This document shows positions 17,815-25,963 of a stretch of 64,000 nucleotides of DNA, in pieces. Every line of letters begins with the position of its first letter. Positions within the stretch are counted from its first letter, which is position 1. Position numbers and translations under genes: made by a program. The notes beneath the pieces were generated by a model. It saw only the letters and a list, made by a program, of their open reading frames with translations, did no database searches and was not told the DNA's origin. This stretch comes from Pseudomonadota bacterium (GTDB lineage Bacteria; Pseudomonadota; Alphaproteobacteria; Rhizobiales; Hyphomicrobiaceae), in the NCBI GenBank assembly GCA_023423275.1, contig JAFAFW010000110.1, forward strand, positions 62,001 through 126,000, written 5' to 3'.

Positions 17815-17940
17815 TCAGATGACTTCAGCATAGCGCAGCGCGATGGCCACAGCCGCTGCTACGACAGCGATCTTAAGGATCAGATAATAAAGCCAGTGCC
17901 GCTGGAAGGGTGGCCGTGTCTCGGGATCAGGATTGGTCAT
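17815..17940 (-). CDS. Small single-pass membrane peptide, 41 residues
   Basis: ATG at 17940 to TGA at 17815 encodes 41 residues: a short charged/proline N-terminus (MTNPDPETRPPFQ), then a hydrophobic helix (LYYLILKIAVVAAAVAIAL) and a short tail. The stop lies nine bases before the citramalate synthase GTG and overlaps its likely ribosome-binding region (TGAGG), so translation of the two could be coupled. I recognise no family. It has a sensible start, no competing gene on the other strand, and it fills an otherwise empty 146-base gap, but it may be missed because of length. Existence is moderately supported; function unknown. Confidence 0.55.
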   Translation of the reverse strand: MTNPDPETRPPFQRHWLYYLILKIAVVAAAVAIALRYAEVI

Positions 17941-17951
17941 TGTACGCACGA

Positions 17952-18341
17952 TTACTCAGGTCGGTGACAGACAGCCTCGACGTTGTGGCCGTCGGGATCA
18001 AGCACAAAAGCGCCGTAGTAGTCCTTGTGATAGTGCGGGCGCAGGCCCGGCGCGCCGTTGTCCTTTCCGCCTGCTGCGACTGCCGCTGTATAGAATGCAT
18101 CGACCTCTGCACGCGAGTCGGCAGCGAACGCGATGTGAACGGGTGCCGTCGCTGCACTGCCGGAAATCCAGAAGTCCGGTTTGCCTTTACCAAACCCTGC
18201 GCCTTCGAAACCGCCGGTCATCGCGCGGTCCAGTTCCATGACGAGCGAAATGCCGAGCGGTTGCAGTGCGGCGGAATAGAACGACTTGGCGCGCGCGTAG
18301 TCGCTGACGTTCAGCCCAACGTGGTCGAGGATATTTGCCAT
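17952..18341 (-). CDS. VOC-family (glyoxalase/bleomycin resistance-like) protein
   Basis: A 129-residue single VOC domain. LDHVGLNVSDYARAKSFYSAALQPLG opens the fold with the first metal His (residue 7). VHIAFAADSRAEVDAFYTAAVAAGG begins the second beta-alpha module with another His, and FVLDPDGHNVEAVCH ends with the usual Glu ligand. Such stand-alone proteins are paralogues of lactoylglutathione lyase with mostly unknown substrates. GGAG lies seven bases before the ATG. It stands 11 bases upstream of the small membrane peptide and on the same strand. Confidence 0.85.
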   Translation of the reverse strand: MANILDHVGLNVSDYARAKSFYSAALQPLGISLVMELDRAMTGGFEGAGFGKGKPDFWISGSAATAPVHIAFAADSRAEVDAFYTAAVAAGGKDNGAPGLRPHYHKDYYGAFVLDPDGHNVEAVCHRPE

Positions 18342-18415
18342 ATCAGAACTCCGAACTCGTCTTTGACGTAACGCTCACCGAAGCGTTGGGCTCCGGATGA
18401 GTGACCTCTGGTCAA

Positions 18416-18453
18416 CTGTCATCCCGGCTAACGCGCTCCGGCCGGGATGACAG
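18416..18453. repeat. Palindromic intergenic repeat (REP-like), short copy
   Basis: CTGTCATCCCGGC (18416-18428) and GCCGGGATGACAG (18441-18453) are perfect 13-base complements around a 12-base loop. It shares TGTCATCCCGG with the outer arm of the element at 14935. It lies 15 bases past the cysS stop on the minus strand and may also act as its terminator or RNA 3' end, although no T-run is seen. Confidence 0.85.
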
Positions 18454-18467
18454 GGTGGATGGTTACA

Positions 18468-19889
18468 TCACTGCTTGACATCCCAGGTCGTGACGATTTC
18501 ACCCGTCGCAGGATCCTTTGCGTCCTTCAACTGCACGCCCATCCCGGCGAGTTCATCGCGGATGCGGTCGGCTTCCTTGAAGTCCTTGGCCTTGCGCGCT
18601 GCGAGGCGAGCAGCGACGAGCGCCTCAACCTTATCGGCATCAACTTCGCGCGCCTCATGACCGACGTTCAGTTCTGCCTGCGTCTCGTTATCGTAAACGC
18701 CCAGGAACTGCAGCGTCGCCTTCAACTGACCGGCGACATCCGTATTGCGGCGCGCCGACTTGGCGAGACCATGGATGATCGACAGGGCGCTCGGCGTGTT
18801 GAGGTCATCGGACAGCGCCGCGACAACATCCGGATGCGGTTCACTCGCCGCAGGAACATCGTGAAGGATCGACGCCAGATCGAATAGCGTGGACCGCGCC
18901 TGCGCGAGCCGCTCGACAGTCCAGTCAATCGGCTGACGGTAATGCGTCCCGAGCATCGCTAACCGCACGACACGGCCATGCCATGGTGTGCCGCCGAATT
19001 TGTCGGTAGCCAGCAGTTCGTGAATCGTAATGAAATTTCCCAGGCTCTTGGACATCTTCTCGCCCTCGACCTGCAGGAACCCGTTGTGCATCCACACTTG
19101 CGCCATGATCGGCGTGCCGTGCGCGCACCGCGATTGCGCCAGCTCGTTCTCGTGATGCGGAAACACGAGGTCGATGCCGCCGCCGTGAATGTCGAACATC
19201 GGCCCGAGATGCTTCTCCGACATCGCCGAGCATTCGATATGCCAGCCGGGACGTCCCGGCGTCGCAATCCCGCACGGGCTTTCCCACGACGGCTCGCCGG
19301 GTTTGGACGGCTTCCACAGCACGAAGTCCATCGCACCCTTTTTGTAAGGCGCAACATCGACACGCGCACCGGCTTCCATCTCATCGAGGCTGCGGTTGGC
19401 GAGGCGGCCGTAATCGGGCATCGCGCTGACGTCGAACAGAACATGCCCGTCAGCAACATAGGCGTGACCCCGCGCCACGAGCGCCTCGATCAGCCGCTTC
19501 ATCTCCGCGATGTGCTCGGTGGCACGCGGTTCGACCGACGGCGGAAGAACGCCCAGCGCCGCGATGTCCTCGTGAAACTGCCGCTCGGTCTTGGTGGTAA
19601 CTTCGCGGATCGCCTCGTTCAACGGCAGGTTCGGATACTCCTGCGCCGCACGTGCGTTAATCTTGTCGTCGACGTCGGTGATGTTACGGGCGTAGGTGAC
19701 ATGCTCCGCGCCGTAGATCTGCCGCAGCAGGCGGAACAGCACGTCGAACACGATCACCGGGCGCGCGTTGCCGATATGCGCGTAGTCGTAAACGGTCGGC
19801 CCGCAGACATACATGCGCACGTTGGCCGGATCGAGCGGCTGGAACGATTCTTTCCGGCGCGTCAGTGTGTTGTAAAGCGTGAGCGTCAC
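18468..19889 (-). CDS. cysS: Cysteinyl-tRNA synthetase
   Basis: A 473-residue class I aminoacyl-tRNA synthetase. The zinc/substrate Cys is in MYVCGPTVYDY (residue ~29), followed by the HIGH-type motif as HIGN (38-41); HIECSAM and HHENELAQS give further zinc ligands; KMSKS is in GEKMSKSLGNF. The frame is open to 20030, but the upstream part does not match the family, and the GTG at 19889 has AGGGG six bases before it and yields the expected N-terminus (TLTLYNTLTRRKE). The C-terminal DALR-type helices end in a lysine/arginine-rich segment. Ordinary length. Confidence 0.96.
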   Translation of the reverse strand: MTLTLYNTLTRRKESFQPLDPANVRMYVCGPTVYDYAHIGNARPVIVFDVLFRLLRQIYGAEHVTYARNITDVDDKINARAAQEYPNLPLNEAIREVTTKTERQFHEDIAALGVLPPSVEPRATEHIAEMKRLIEALVARGHAYVADGHVLFDVSAMPDYGRLANRSLDEMEAGARVDVAPYKKGAMDFVLWKPSKPGEPSWESPCGIATPGRPGWHIECSAMSEKHLGPMFDIHGGGIDLVFPHHENELAQSRCAHGTPIMAQVWMHNGFLQVEGEKMSKSLGNFITIHELLATDKFGGTPWHGRVVRLAMLGTHYRQPIDWTVERLAQARSTLFDLASILHDVPAASEPHPDVVAALSDDLNTPSALSIIHGLAKSARRNTDVAGQLKATLQFLGVYDNETQAELNVGHEAREVDADKVEALVAARLAARKAKDFKEADRIRDELAGMGVQLKDAKDPATGEIVTTWDVKQ

Positions 19890-20213
19890 TGTATTCCCCT
19901 GACCTGCTGGCGGGGCGTGGCTCTGATGTGGAAAGCGAGTTGAGCGGCCGCGCGCCAGCGTTGAGCTAGCTCGAAATGATGCGAATGATAATGCCGCAAC
20001 AAATGTTGACGGCGGGTGTCGGCCGACCATGTTCCATGGCGCTCATATGCGCGACGGTTCCAGTCGCCGTCAAGCCGATCATCAACATGCGCGCGCCCTG
20101 CCGCATTTGCGCTGCATTGACCGGATAGCCCGAGGTTCCGATAATCTGGGCCAGAGGGGCTTCCGCAGATATCGATTCGATGTCTCGGCCCTCTCAGAGG
20201 GTGAAGTCAAACC

Positions 20214-21206
20214 ATGCACCTCGTTCCCGGCGGAACATCCCGGAACCGCAGCCTGTGCCTGATAGGGGCGGTCGCGCTGACGTGCGTCCTGGCCGTCGCC
20301 CCGGCGCTGGCTCAGGGCTGGCCCTGGAATGGATGGGGCAGCCAGCAGCAGCGGCCGCCGCCACAGCCGCGGGAGCCGGTCTATCGCGGGCAGGGCGGGG
20401 ACCAAGCCCAGGGCCGATCGGCGATCTGTCTTCAGCTTGAGCAGCGGCTGGCCCAGGAGGCCAATCGCGGCTCGCAGTCCCGCGACCTGCTGCCCAGAAT
20501 CGAACAGGATATCCGCGTCGCCGACCGCCAATATCAGATGTCGCAGTCGCAGCTCGAACGGGCCGACTGCTTTGAGTACTTCCTGTTTTCCAAGAGTCTG
20601 CGCCGCACCCGGCGCTGTGTCGATCTCAACGCGCAGGCCGAGTCCGCAGGCCGCCGGCTTTCCGAACTGAACGCACAGCGTCAGCAGCTCGTGTCTTCCG
20701 ACAGCCGCTCATACCAGGATGACATCGTTCGCGAACTGGCGCGTAACAATTGCGGCGCCAGCTATCAGCAGCAGGCCCGGCAATCCAATAATCCGTTTTC
20801 GTCATTCTGGCAGGACGAGGACAGCGGCGGCTCCTGGGGCGGCCAATACGGCAACCTGCCGTTCGCCACCTTCCGCACTGTCTGTGTCCGGCTGTGCGAC
20901 GGCTACTATTTCCCGGTCAGCTACTCGACGCTCCCGAACCACTTCGATCGCGATGCACAGGTGTGCGAATCCAAGTGCGCCGCCCCGGCGGAACTGTTCT
21001 ATCACCAGAACCCCGGCGCCGACATGGATCAGGCGGTGTCCGTTCGGACGCGGCAACCCTACAGCGCGTTGAAATCGGCCTTCCGCTACCGGAAGGAATT
21101 CGTGCAAGGATGCTCGTGCAAGCAAGCGGAATATACGCCGCAAGCCGACCAGCCGGACCGGCGCGCTGAAGCGCCCACATCGGCGACGCCTCAACCTCGG
21201 CGTTAA
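20214..21206 (+). CDS. DUF2865 family secreted protein
   Basis: A 330-residue exported protein. A long N-region (residues 1-16) is followed by a hydrophobic signal segment ending PALAQG near residue 34. Then come a proline/glutamine-rich stretch, a helical region (residues ~65-180) with regular Q/R/E content, and the DUF2865 core around 215-320: TVCVRLCDGYYFPVSYST, CESKCAAPAELFYHQNPG and FVQGCSCKQAEY, with six or more cysteines likely in disulphides. The family is restricted to alphaproteobacteria, has no known function, and is thought to be periplasmic. It stands alone, 183 bases past the divergent region upstream of cysS. Confidence 0.85.
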   Translation: MHLVPGGTSRNRSLCLIGAVALTCVLAVAPALAQGWPWNGWGSQQQRPPPQPREPVYRGQGGDQAQGRSAICLQLEQRLAQEANRGSQSRDLLPRIEQDIRVADRQYQMSQSQLERADCFEYFLFSKSLRRTRRCVDLNAQAESAGRRLSELNAQRQQLVSSDSRSYQDDIVRELARNNCGASYQQQARQSNNPFSSFWQDEDSGGSWGGQYGNLPFATFRTVCVRLCDGYYFPVSYSTLPNHFDRDAQVCESKCAAPAELFYHQNPGADMDQAVSVRTRQPYSALKSAFRYRKEFVQGCSCKQAEYTPQADQPDRRAEAPTSATPQPRR

Positions 21207-21284
21207 CGGCTTGACCTGACGACTGGATCGTGAGGTAGTCGGTCGTGCTAAAAACAGCACGTCACCGAAGCCGGAACGCTTGCC

Positions 21285-21821
21285 GTGACAGCGGATATCG
21301 CCGAGGATGCTGAAATCGGACCGGTTGGTCCGGATGACCTGGCAGACGTGCGTTCCCTGCACGCGACCTCCTTCCGCGTGCTCGCCGGCAACAGCTTCAC
21401 CGACAGCGAAGTCTCAGCCCACACTGCTCACGTCTACGCGATGCCCTACACGGCTGCCCTGTCGGAGGCGATGCAGCGCGGGCAACTGTTCGGCGCGCGG
21501 CTGTCCGGCCAACTGGTCGGCACCGCGGGCTGGTCCACAGGAGACGGCAGCGCCGCGTCAGCCCGCATCCGTTGGGTGTTCGTGAGACCGATGTTCACGG
21601 GATTAGGCATTGGGACGCGGCTCGTTCGCACCGCCGAAGCGGCCGTACGCACCGCTGGCTTCGACGTCATCTCGGTCGAGGCAACGCTCAACGCGGTCGA
21701 GTTTTTCGTGCGGAATGGGTATGATATCAGCTCACACGGCATGCGCGCGCTGTCACCGAACGAGGGGCTACCGGTAGCCTTCTTGCGCAAGACCATAGCT
21801 GGTCCCACATCGGCCCGTTGA
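21285..21821 (+). CDS. GNAT-family N-acetyltransferase
   Basis: A 178-residue acetyltransferase. The acetyl-CoA-binding motif A is RWVFVRPMFTGLGIGTRLVRTAE (R/Q-x-x-G-x-G/A pattern at GLGIGT, around residue 105), preceded by the beta-strand GTAGWSTGD and followed by VISVEATLNAVEFFVRNGYD, which places the residues near the CoA thiol. It starts with GTG. The substrate is not predictable. The next gene, 154 bases on, is another GNAT fused to a deacetylase; the two are unlike in sequence but may act together. Confidence 0.82.
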   Translation: MTADIAEDAEIGPVGPDDLADVRSLHATSFRVLAGNSFTDSEVSAHTAHVYAMPYTAALSEAMQRGQLFGARLSGQLVGTAGWSTGDGSAASARIRWVFVRPMFTGLGIGTRLVRTAEAAVRTAGFDVISVEATLNAVEFFVRNGYDISSHGMRALSPNEGLPVAFLRKTIAGPTSAR

Positions 21822-21835
21822 CCATCCATCACCAA

Positions 21836-21852
21836 CGACAGCGCTGCTGTCG
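21836..21852 (+). terminator. Short hairpin after the GNAT gene
   Basis: CGACAGC (21836-21842), a 3-base loop, then GCTGTCG (21846-21852) form a perfect 7-base stem 14 bases after the acetyltransferase stop. There is no clear T-run, so it may be a weak terminator or RNA-end stabiliser. Confidence 0.35.
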
Positions 21853-21975
21853 GTTGCATATCGCTAGCATTCAGCAGCATTGCATTGACCAGGTTGCGCC
21901 GGATGCCGTACACCGCCGCGCCGGTCGTGGCACGGACTTCCGCTGCCGCACTGCCGACAAGGACGCCGCCCGCCT

Positions 21976-23706
21976 ATGATCCGCTTTCGCCGCATCTTCG
22001 AGCTCTCGACGCCGATCGATCAGCAGCGCTTTTCCGAGGCTGCCACTCTGTTCCGTGCTGCCTTTCCGCACGAGCCTGAAGCCATCGACCATATCGCGCG
22101 CATGCTGAGCGACCGGCAGCGCCTCGCATTCGACCCGATTTTCCTTGTTTCGTCCGACGAGAAGCGCCGTGTTACCGGGCTGGCCTTCGTCTACTACTTC
22201 CCCGAGCTACGACACGGTTATCTGCAATACATCGCCAGCGATCCGGCACTGTCGGCGCGCGGGATCGGCGCCGCCCTCTATGAAGCCCTGCGCGAACTAT
22301 TGGCGGCGCGATCGGCCCACGGATTGTTTCTGGACGTACCGCCGGCCGATCCTGCCAAGCTGAAGGAGCCCGAACGGCTTGCCCTCAATCGCAAGCGCCT
22401 CAGGTTTTATGCGCGCTATGGTCTGCACGAGGTTCAGGGCACCCACTGGGACGTCGATCCGAACCCGCGCAATGAAGGGTTTCTGACGACGCTTCTGTAC
22501 GATCCGCTCGGCCGGCGTCCCCATCTCGACCGGCCGACGGCCCGCCGCGTCGTGCGCAGCATTCTGGTGGAGCAGTATCACTACGATTCGAACGATCCGT
22601 TCGTCGTGAAGATCGTGCAATCGATCGCCGACGATCCTGTGCGTCTGGCGCCGCTTGCCAAGAGTGCAGCCGAGGCGACCCCAACCAAGGCCCGCTATCT
22701 CACACCGATCAAACTGGTGACCGTGGCGCGCCATACCATTCATCACCTACGCGAAAAGGGATACGTCGAGCGGCCGGTTCGCGTGCAGGCGATCCTGCGG
22801 GGACTTGAAGGGCTGCCGGTGGAGCGCGTCTCCACGCGCCGCTTTCGCGAGGATCATCTGACCGCAGTCCATACCCCTGCCCTCGTGAATTATCTCAAGG
22901 CCATGAGCCACAAGTTGGACGAGAAGGCTCTCGTATACCCGGAAGTCTTTCCGATCCGTCGGCCCGACCGTATTCCCCGCGATCTCGAGGACCGTGCCGG
23001 ATATTTCTGCGCCGATACCTTCACGCCACTGACGCGCAATTGCTATCCGGCCGCCCGCGATGCCGCCGATGTCGCCTTGACCAGCGCCTCATTGCTCCTC
23101 GACGGAGAGCGTCTGGCCTACGCGCTCTGCCGTCCGCCGGGTCATCATGCCGAACGGCGGATCTATGGCGGGTTCTGCTATTTCAACAATTCGGCCATTG
23201 CCGCCAACTTGCTGTCGAAGCATGGCAAGGTCGCGCTGCTCGACATCGACTATCACCACGGCAATGGCGGCCAGGATATTTTCTACAACCGCGCCGACGT
23301 GCTGACCGTCTCCATTCACGGCAATCCGCGTCACGCTTATCCCAACTTTTCCGGATACTCGGACGAACGCGGAGAGGGCGAAGGCATCGGTTTCAACCAC
23401 AACTTCCCCCTCGATCCTCCAGTAGACGACGAGCGCTATCTTTCCGTCCTGGACAAGGCACTGGCCGTCATCAATCGTTTTGATCCGCGGTTTCTTGTGG
23501 TTTCGCTCGGCTTCGACATCATGCGCGGCGATCCGACAGGGTCGTTCGCGCTGACCGCAAAGGGCATGCAACGCATCGGCCGGCGATTGGGGCGGATCAA
23601 GCCGCCGCTTCTGATCGTTCAGGAAGGCGGCTACTCGGTGCGCAACCTGCGCATCGGAGCGCATGCGTTTTTCGAAGGTTTGGCGAGTGCGTGGTACGCG
23701 AGGTAG
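21976..23706 (+). CDS. Bifunctional GNAT acetyltransferase / histone deacetylase-like (acetylpolyamine amidohydrolase) fusion
   Basis: A 576-residue two-domain protein. Residues ~1-165 are a GNAT domain (motif A around 88-105, ARGIGAALYEAL). Residues ~245-570 are an arginase/deacetylase-fold domain with the full zinc hydrolase set: H390-H391 in RPPGHHAE, ligands D425 and H427 in DIDYHHGNGGQ, D514 in SLGFDIMRGDP, and Tyr553 in EGGY. The GGFCYFNNSAIAANLL pattern is closest to acetylpolyamine amidohydrolases and HDAC class II. An acetylase and a deacetylase are thus joined in one chain. Polyamines or acetylated lysine are possible substrates; neither is shown. No regulatory element is obvious upstream. 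Confidence 0.9.
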   Translation: MIRFRRIFELSTPIDQQRFSEAATLFRAAFPHEPEAIDHIARMLSDRQRLAFDPIFLVSSDEKRRVTGLAFVYYFPELRHGYLQYIASDPALSARGIGAALYEALRELLAARSAHGLFLDVPPADPAKLKEPERLALNRKRLRFYARYGLHEVQGTHWDVDPNPRNEGFLTTLLYDPLGRRPHLDRPTARRVVRSILVEQYHYDSNDPFVVKIVQSIADDPVRLAPLAKSAAEATPTKARYLTPIKLVTVARHTIHHLREKGYVERPVRVQAILRGLEGLPVERVSTRRFREDHLTAVHTPALVNYLKAMSHKLDEKALVYPEVFPIRRPDRIPRDLEDRAGYFCADTFTPLTRNCYPAARDAADVALTSASLLLDGERLAYALCRPPGHHAERRIYGGFCYFNNSAIAANLLSKHGKVALLDIDYHHGNGGQDIFYNRADVLTVSIHGNPRHAYPNFSGYSDERGEGEGIGFNHNFPLDPPVDDERYLSVLDKALAVINRFDPRFLVVSLGFDIMRGDPTGSFALTAKGMQRIGRRLGRIKPPLLIVQEGGYSVRNLRIGAHAFFEGLASAWYAR

Positions 23707-23772
23707 CCCGCGCGCTTCAGAGGAGAAGCCGCGGGCGCGCGATCCACGCCCGCGGCCGTGACATGGCGTTTG

Positions 23773-24600
23773 TCAGCTCTTCGTCGCTGACCAGTCTCCG
23801 CCGGATCTTCCGGTCGCCGAGCCCTTCATGCTTTTGCCGTCGACAGTGCCCGTGTACTGCACGCCGTTCGCGGTGAACGAGATCTGGTCACCGTTGAGTT
23901 TTGCATCCGAGATCGGAGCAGATCCGAGCGTCCCGGAGATTTTCTGGTAGCGCTGCGTCAGGGTGAGATCCTGATCGCCGAGTTTCCAGGCTCCATCGAC
24001 TTTCGCCGGTACGATCCACAGCAGCGCCTTGCAGTAGCTCGTGCAGTCGCCGCCGATGGTCGAAATCTCGTCGGCCTCCCAATCGCCCATCTCGAACGTG
24101 TTGGAGACGACGCGTGTCCCCGGCTTGAGATCGAGGATTTGCGGCCGAAGCTTTTCGTTGATCGACGGCAACAAGAACAACGTGATGACCTGAGCCTTGG
24201 AGAAATCGCTTTCGAACAGGTCAGCCTTCTCGAAAGTCGCCTTATCACTCACGCCCGCTTCCGCGGCGTGCCTCTGCGCCAAAGCCACCATGTCAGGATT
24301 GTATTCGATACCGTGCGCCGTGAGGCCGCGCTTGGCTGCCGTGATGACCGTGCGACCATCTCCGGAGCCGAGATCGATGAGATAATCCTTCGGCGTGGCC
24401 TTGGCCATGTCGAGCATCCGATCGACAAGCGCCTGCGGTGTGGGCACCCAAACCACATCCTTACCGGCCTGGCCGGATCTCGGCTCGTAGGTCGATGAAG
24501 CGGCGGGCTTTTCCTGTGCGCTTGCGGAGACGGCCCAACATACGCTTGCGGCAAGGGCAAAAAACGCCGCAAGCAGGTTTATCGAAATCCGGTCACTCAC
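23773..24600 (-). CDS. Exported SAM-dependent methyltransferase-fold protein
   Basis: About 275 residues. The GTG at 24600 (GAGGG eight bases upstream) gives a clean signal peptide: SDRISINLLAAFFALAAS, then AVSASAQ. An ATG at 24663 adds 21 residues before it. After processing comes a Rossmann methyltransferase core: VPTPQALVDRMLDMA, motif I LIDLGSGDGRTVITAA, acidic GIEYNPDM, then FEKADLFE. A C-terminal beta-rich segment of ~70 residues carries paired glycine-rich strands. SAM is not known to be available in the periplasm, so either the leader is a membrane anchor, or the protein is a non-catalytic derivative. DOT1/protein-lysine methyltransferase-like relatives exist. Role unknown. Confidence 0.78.
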   Translation of the reverse strand: MSDRISINLLAAFFALAASVCWAVSASAQEKPAASSTYEPRSGQAGKDVVWVPTPQALVDRMLDMAKATPKDYLIDLGSGDGRTVITAAKRGLTAHGIEYNPDMVALAQRHAAEAGVSDKATFEKADLFESDFSKAQVITLFLLPSINEKLRPQILDLKPGTRVVSNTFEMGDWEADEISTIGGDCTSYCKALLWIVPAKVDGAWKLGDQDLTLTQRYQKISGTLGSAPISDAKLNGDQISFTANGVQYTGTVDGKSMKGSATGRSGGDWSATKS

Positions 24601-24824
24601 TCTTTCGGCCCTCGACGCATAACCCACTGACGACGGAACAGATGAACTGAACGTCCGATGCATAGTACGACTTTCCTCTTCACAGGTCTGAACGGCCCAA
24701 GATCACACCGTAGAATTTACATCGCCTCGCAGCGATTTCGTGTCAGATGACAAACTTGTGTTCACGGTTGGCCGAGCCGTGATGACATGACCGTCGTGCC
24801 GGCGCATCGTCCGCAGGGCGCATT

Positions 24825-25109
24825 TCACCCGCTACCACCGCCTTTGGGCGAGAAGGCGCGGCGTGCCCAGCATGGATAATCCGAATAGTTGCGCGCGGGA
24901 TCAGTGTTTCCGCACTCGGAGCCTTGTCCTGAATTCGGGCTCTGAGACGCGGGAGGATACGCCTGGTAGAGACGTGGAGCCGGTGGAGCATAGTAATAGT
25001 TGTATTGGTTGTAATTCGTCTTCCGTTTCTCCTTACGCGCCTCGGCCTGAGGCGTCGCAGCCATCAGGCACCCAAAAGCAAGCAGCAACCCAAGCACGAT
25101 CCGCGTCAT
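24825..25109 (-). CDS. Small secreted Tyr/Pro-rich protein of unknown function
   Basis: A 94-residue protein. The ATG at 25109 gives a typical signal peptide (TRIVLGLLLAFGCLMAATPQAEA), while the longer frame upstream adds arginine-rich residues unlike protein. The mature part is basic at first (RKEKRKTN), then repeats Tyr, Asn and Pro (NYNQYNYYYAPPAPRLYQAYPP), and ends with a CGNTDPARNYSDYPCWARRAFSPKG motif whose two Cys may pair. I recognise similar short exported proteins in Rhizobiales but no named family. It is followed downstream only by intergenic sequence. Confidence 0.6.
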   Translation of the reverse strand: MTRIVLGLLLAFGCLMAATPQAEARKEKRKTNYNQYNYYYAPPAPRLYQAYPPASQSPNSGQGSECGNTDPARNYSDYPCWARRAFSPKGGGSG

Positions 25110-25368
25110 GATCAGCACCCGCGTCATCTCGATGGCGGGGCGATGTCCCGCGCCACTCCGCCCGAAGCAACAGGCTCCCATCCGCTTCGTTCCATGCGGA
25201 GGCCTCGCAATCCGGGAAACGCAGCCAGCTCGCCACGGAGGCCCGGGTCCGGGCCGCCAAGGGAAAGCGAAACCGCAGACCACCTCGGCACGCTGCAGAG
25301 GTTATCTTCTGATACTGAATATATTGCGTTCCGGGAGTGTCGAGAAACAGCTAAGCCATTGAAAACAA

Positions 25369-25445
<77 letters not shown>

Positions 25446-25534
25446 AAAGCAAATGGGCGGACCGTGTGCGATCCGCCGTCACGGGCGATCCTTTACGTGA
25501 GACCGGCCGGTCCGTCAAGGTGATGACGTGTCAT

Positions 25535-25963
25535 TCAGGCGATTGGTCTGCGACCAAGCAGCCGCAGGGCGAAATTCCGGCCAGCCCTCAAGGCCGGATA
25601 GAGGAACGTGGCCCGCGCCGGGCTGGCGAACAGCGATGCCATGGCCCGATTCATCATCCCTGAGCGCGTCGATAGCAGCGACAGCAGCGTCATGGCATCG
25701 CCGCCCGCATGGATCTTCGATCCGTAGATCGCCAGCATGCCCTCGTTGATATCGAGTCCGCGGGCCAGGATCGCGGCAGTGACATCGGGCCGCTCCCGGG
25801 CATCGACGAGCGTCACGGGCTCCACGTTCTCCTTCAGCCGGAGCAGGCGGACGTAAGCGGTACAAAACGGGCATTCACCGTCGTAGACAACGACGAGGCC
25901 CGGCGCGGCGAGCCACGCCTCCAACGGATCGGCCTCGACCCGACCTACCACGTCAGCACCCAT
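25535..25963 (-). CDS. DCC-family thiol-disulfide oxidoreductase-like protein (DUF393)
   Basis: A 142-residue protein. VVYDGECPFCTAYVRLLRLKENVEPVTLVDAR is the DUF393 signature: DGxCxxC replaces the thioredoxin CxxC context and gave the family its name (DCC). ATG at 25963 lies inside the end of the upstream membrane-protein gene (19-base overlap), showing tight coupling. Known pattern: DCC proteins are frequently encoded beside HTTM/vitamin K-dependent carboxylase-like membrane proteins, as here. The redox partner is unknown; the membrane neighbour is the obvious candidate. Confidence 0.82.
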   Translation of the reverse strand: MGADVVGRVEADPLEAWLAAPGLVVVYDGECPFCTAYVRLLRLKENVEPVTLVDARERPDVTAAILARGLDINEGMLAIYGSKIHAGGDAMTLLSLLSTRSGMMNRAMASLFASPARATFLYPALRAGRNFALRLLGRRPIA

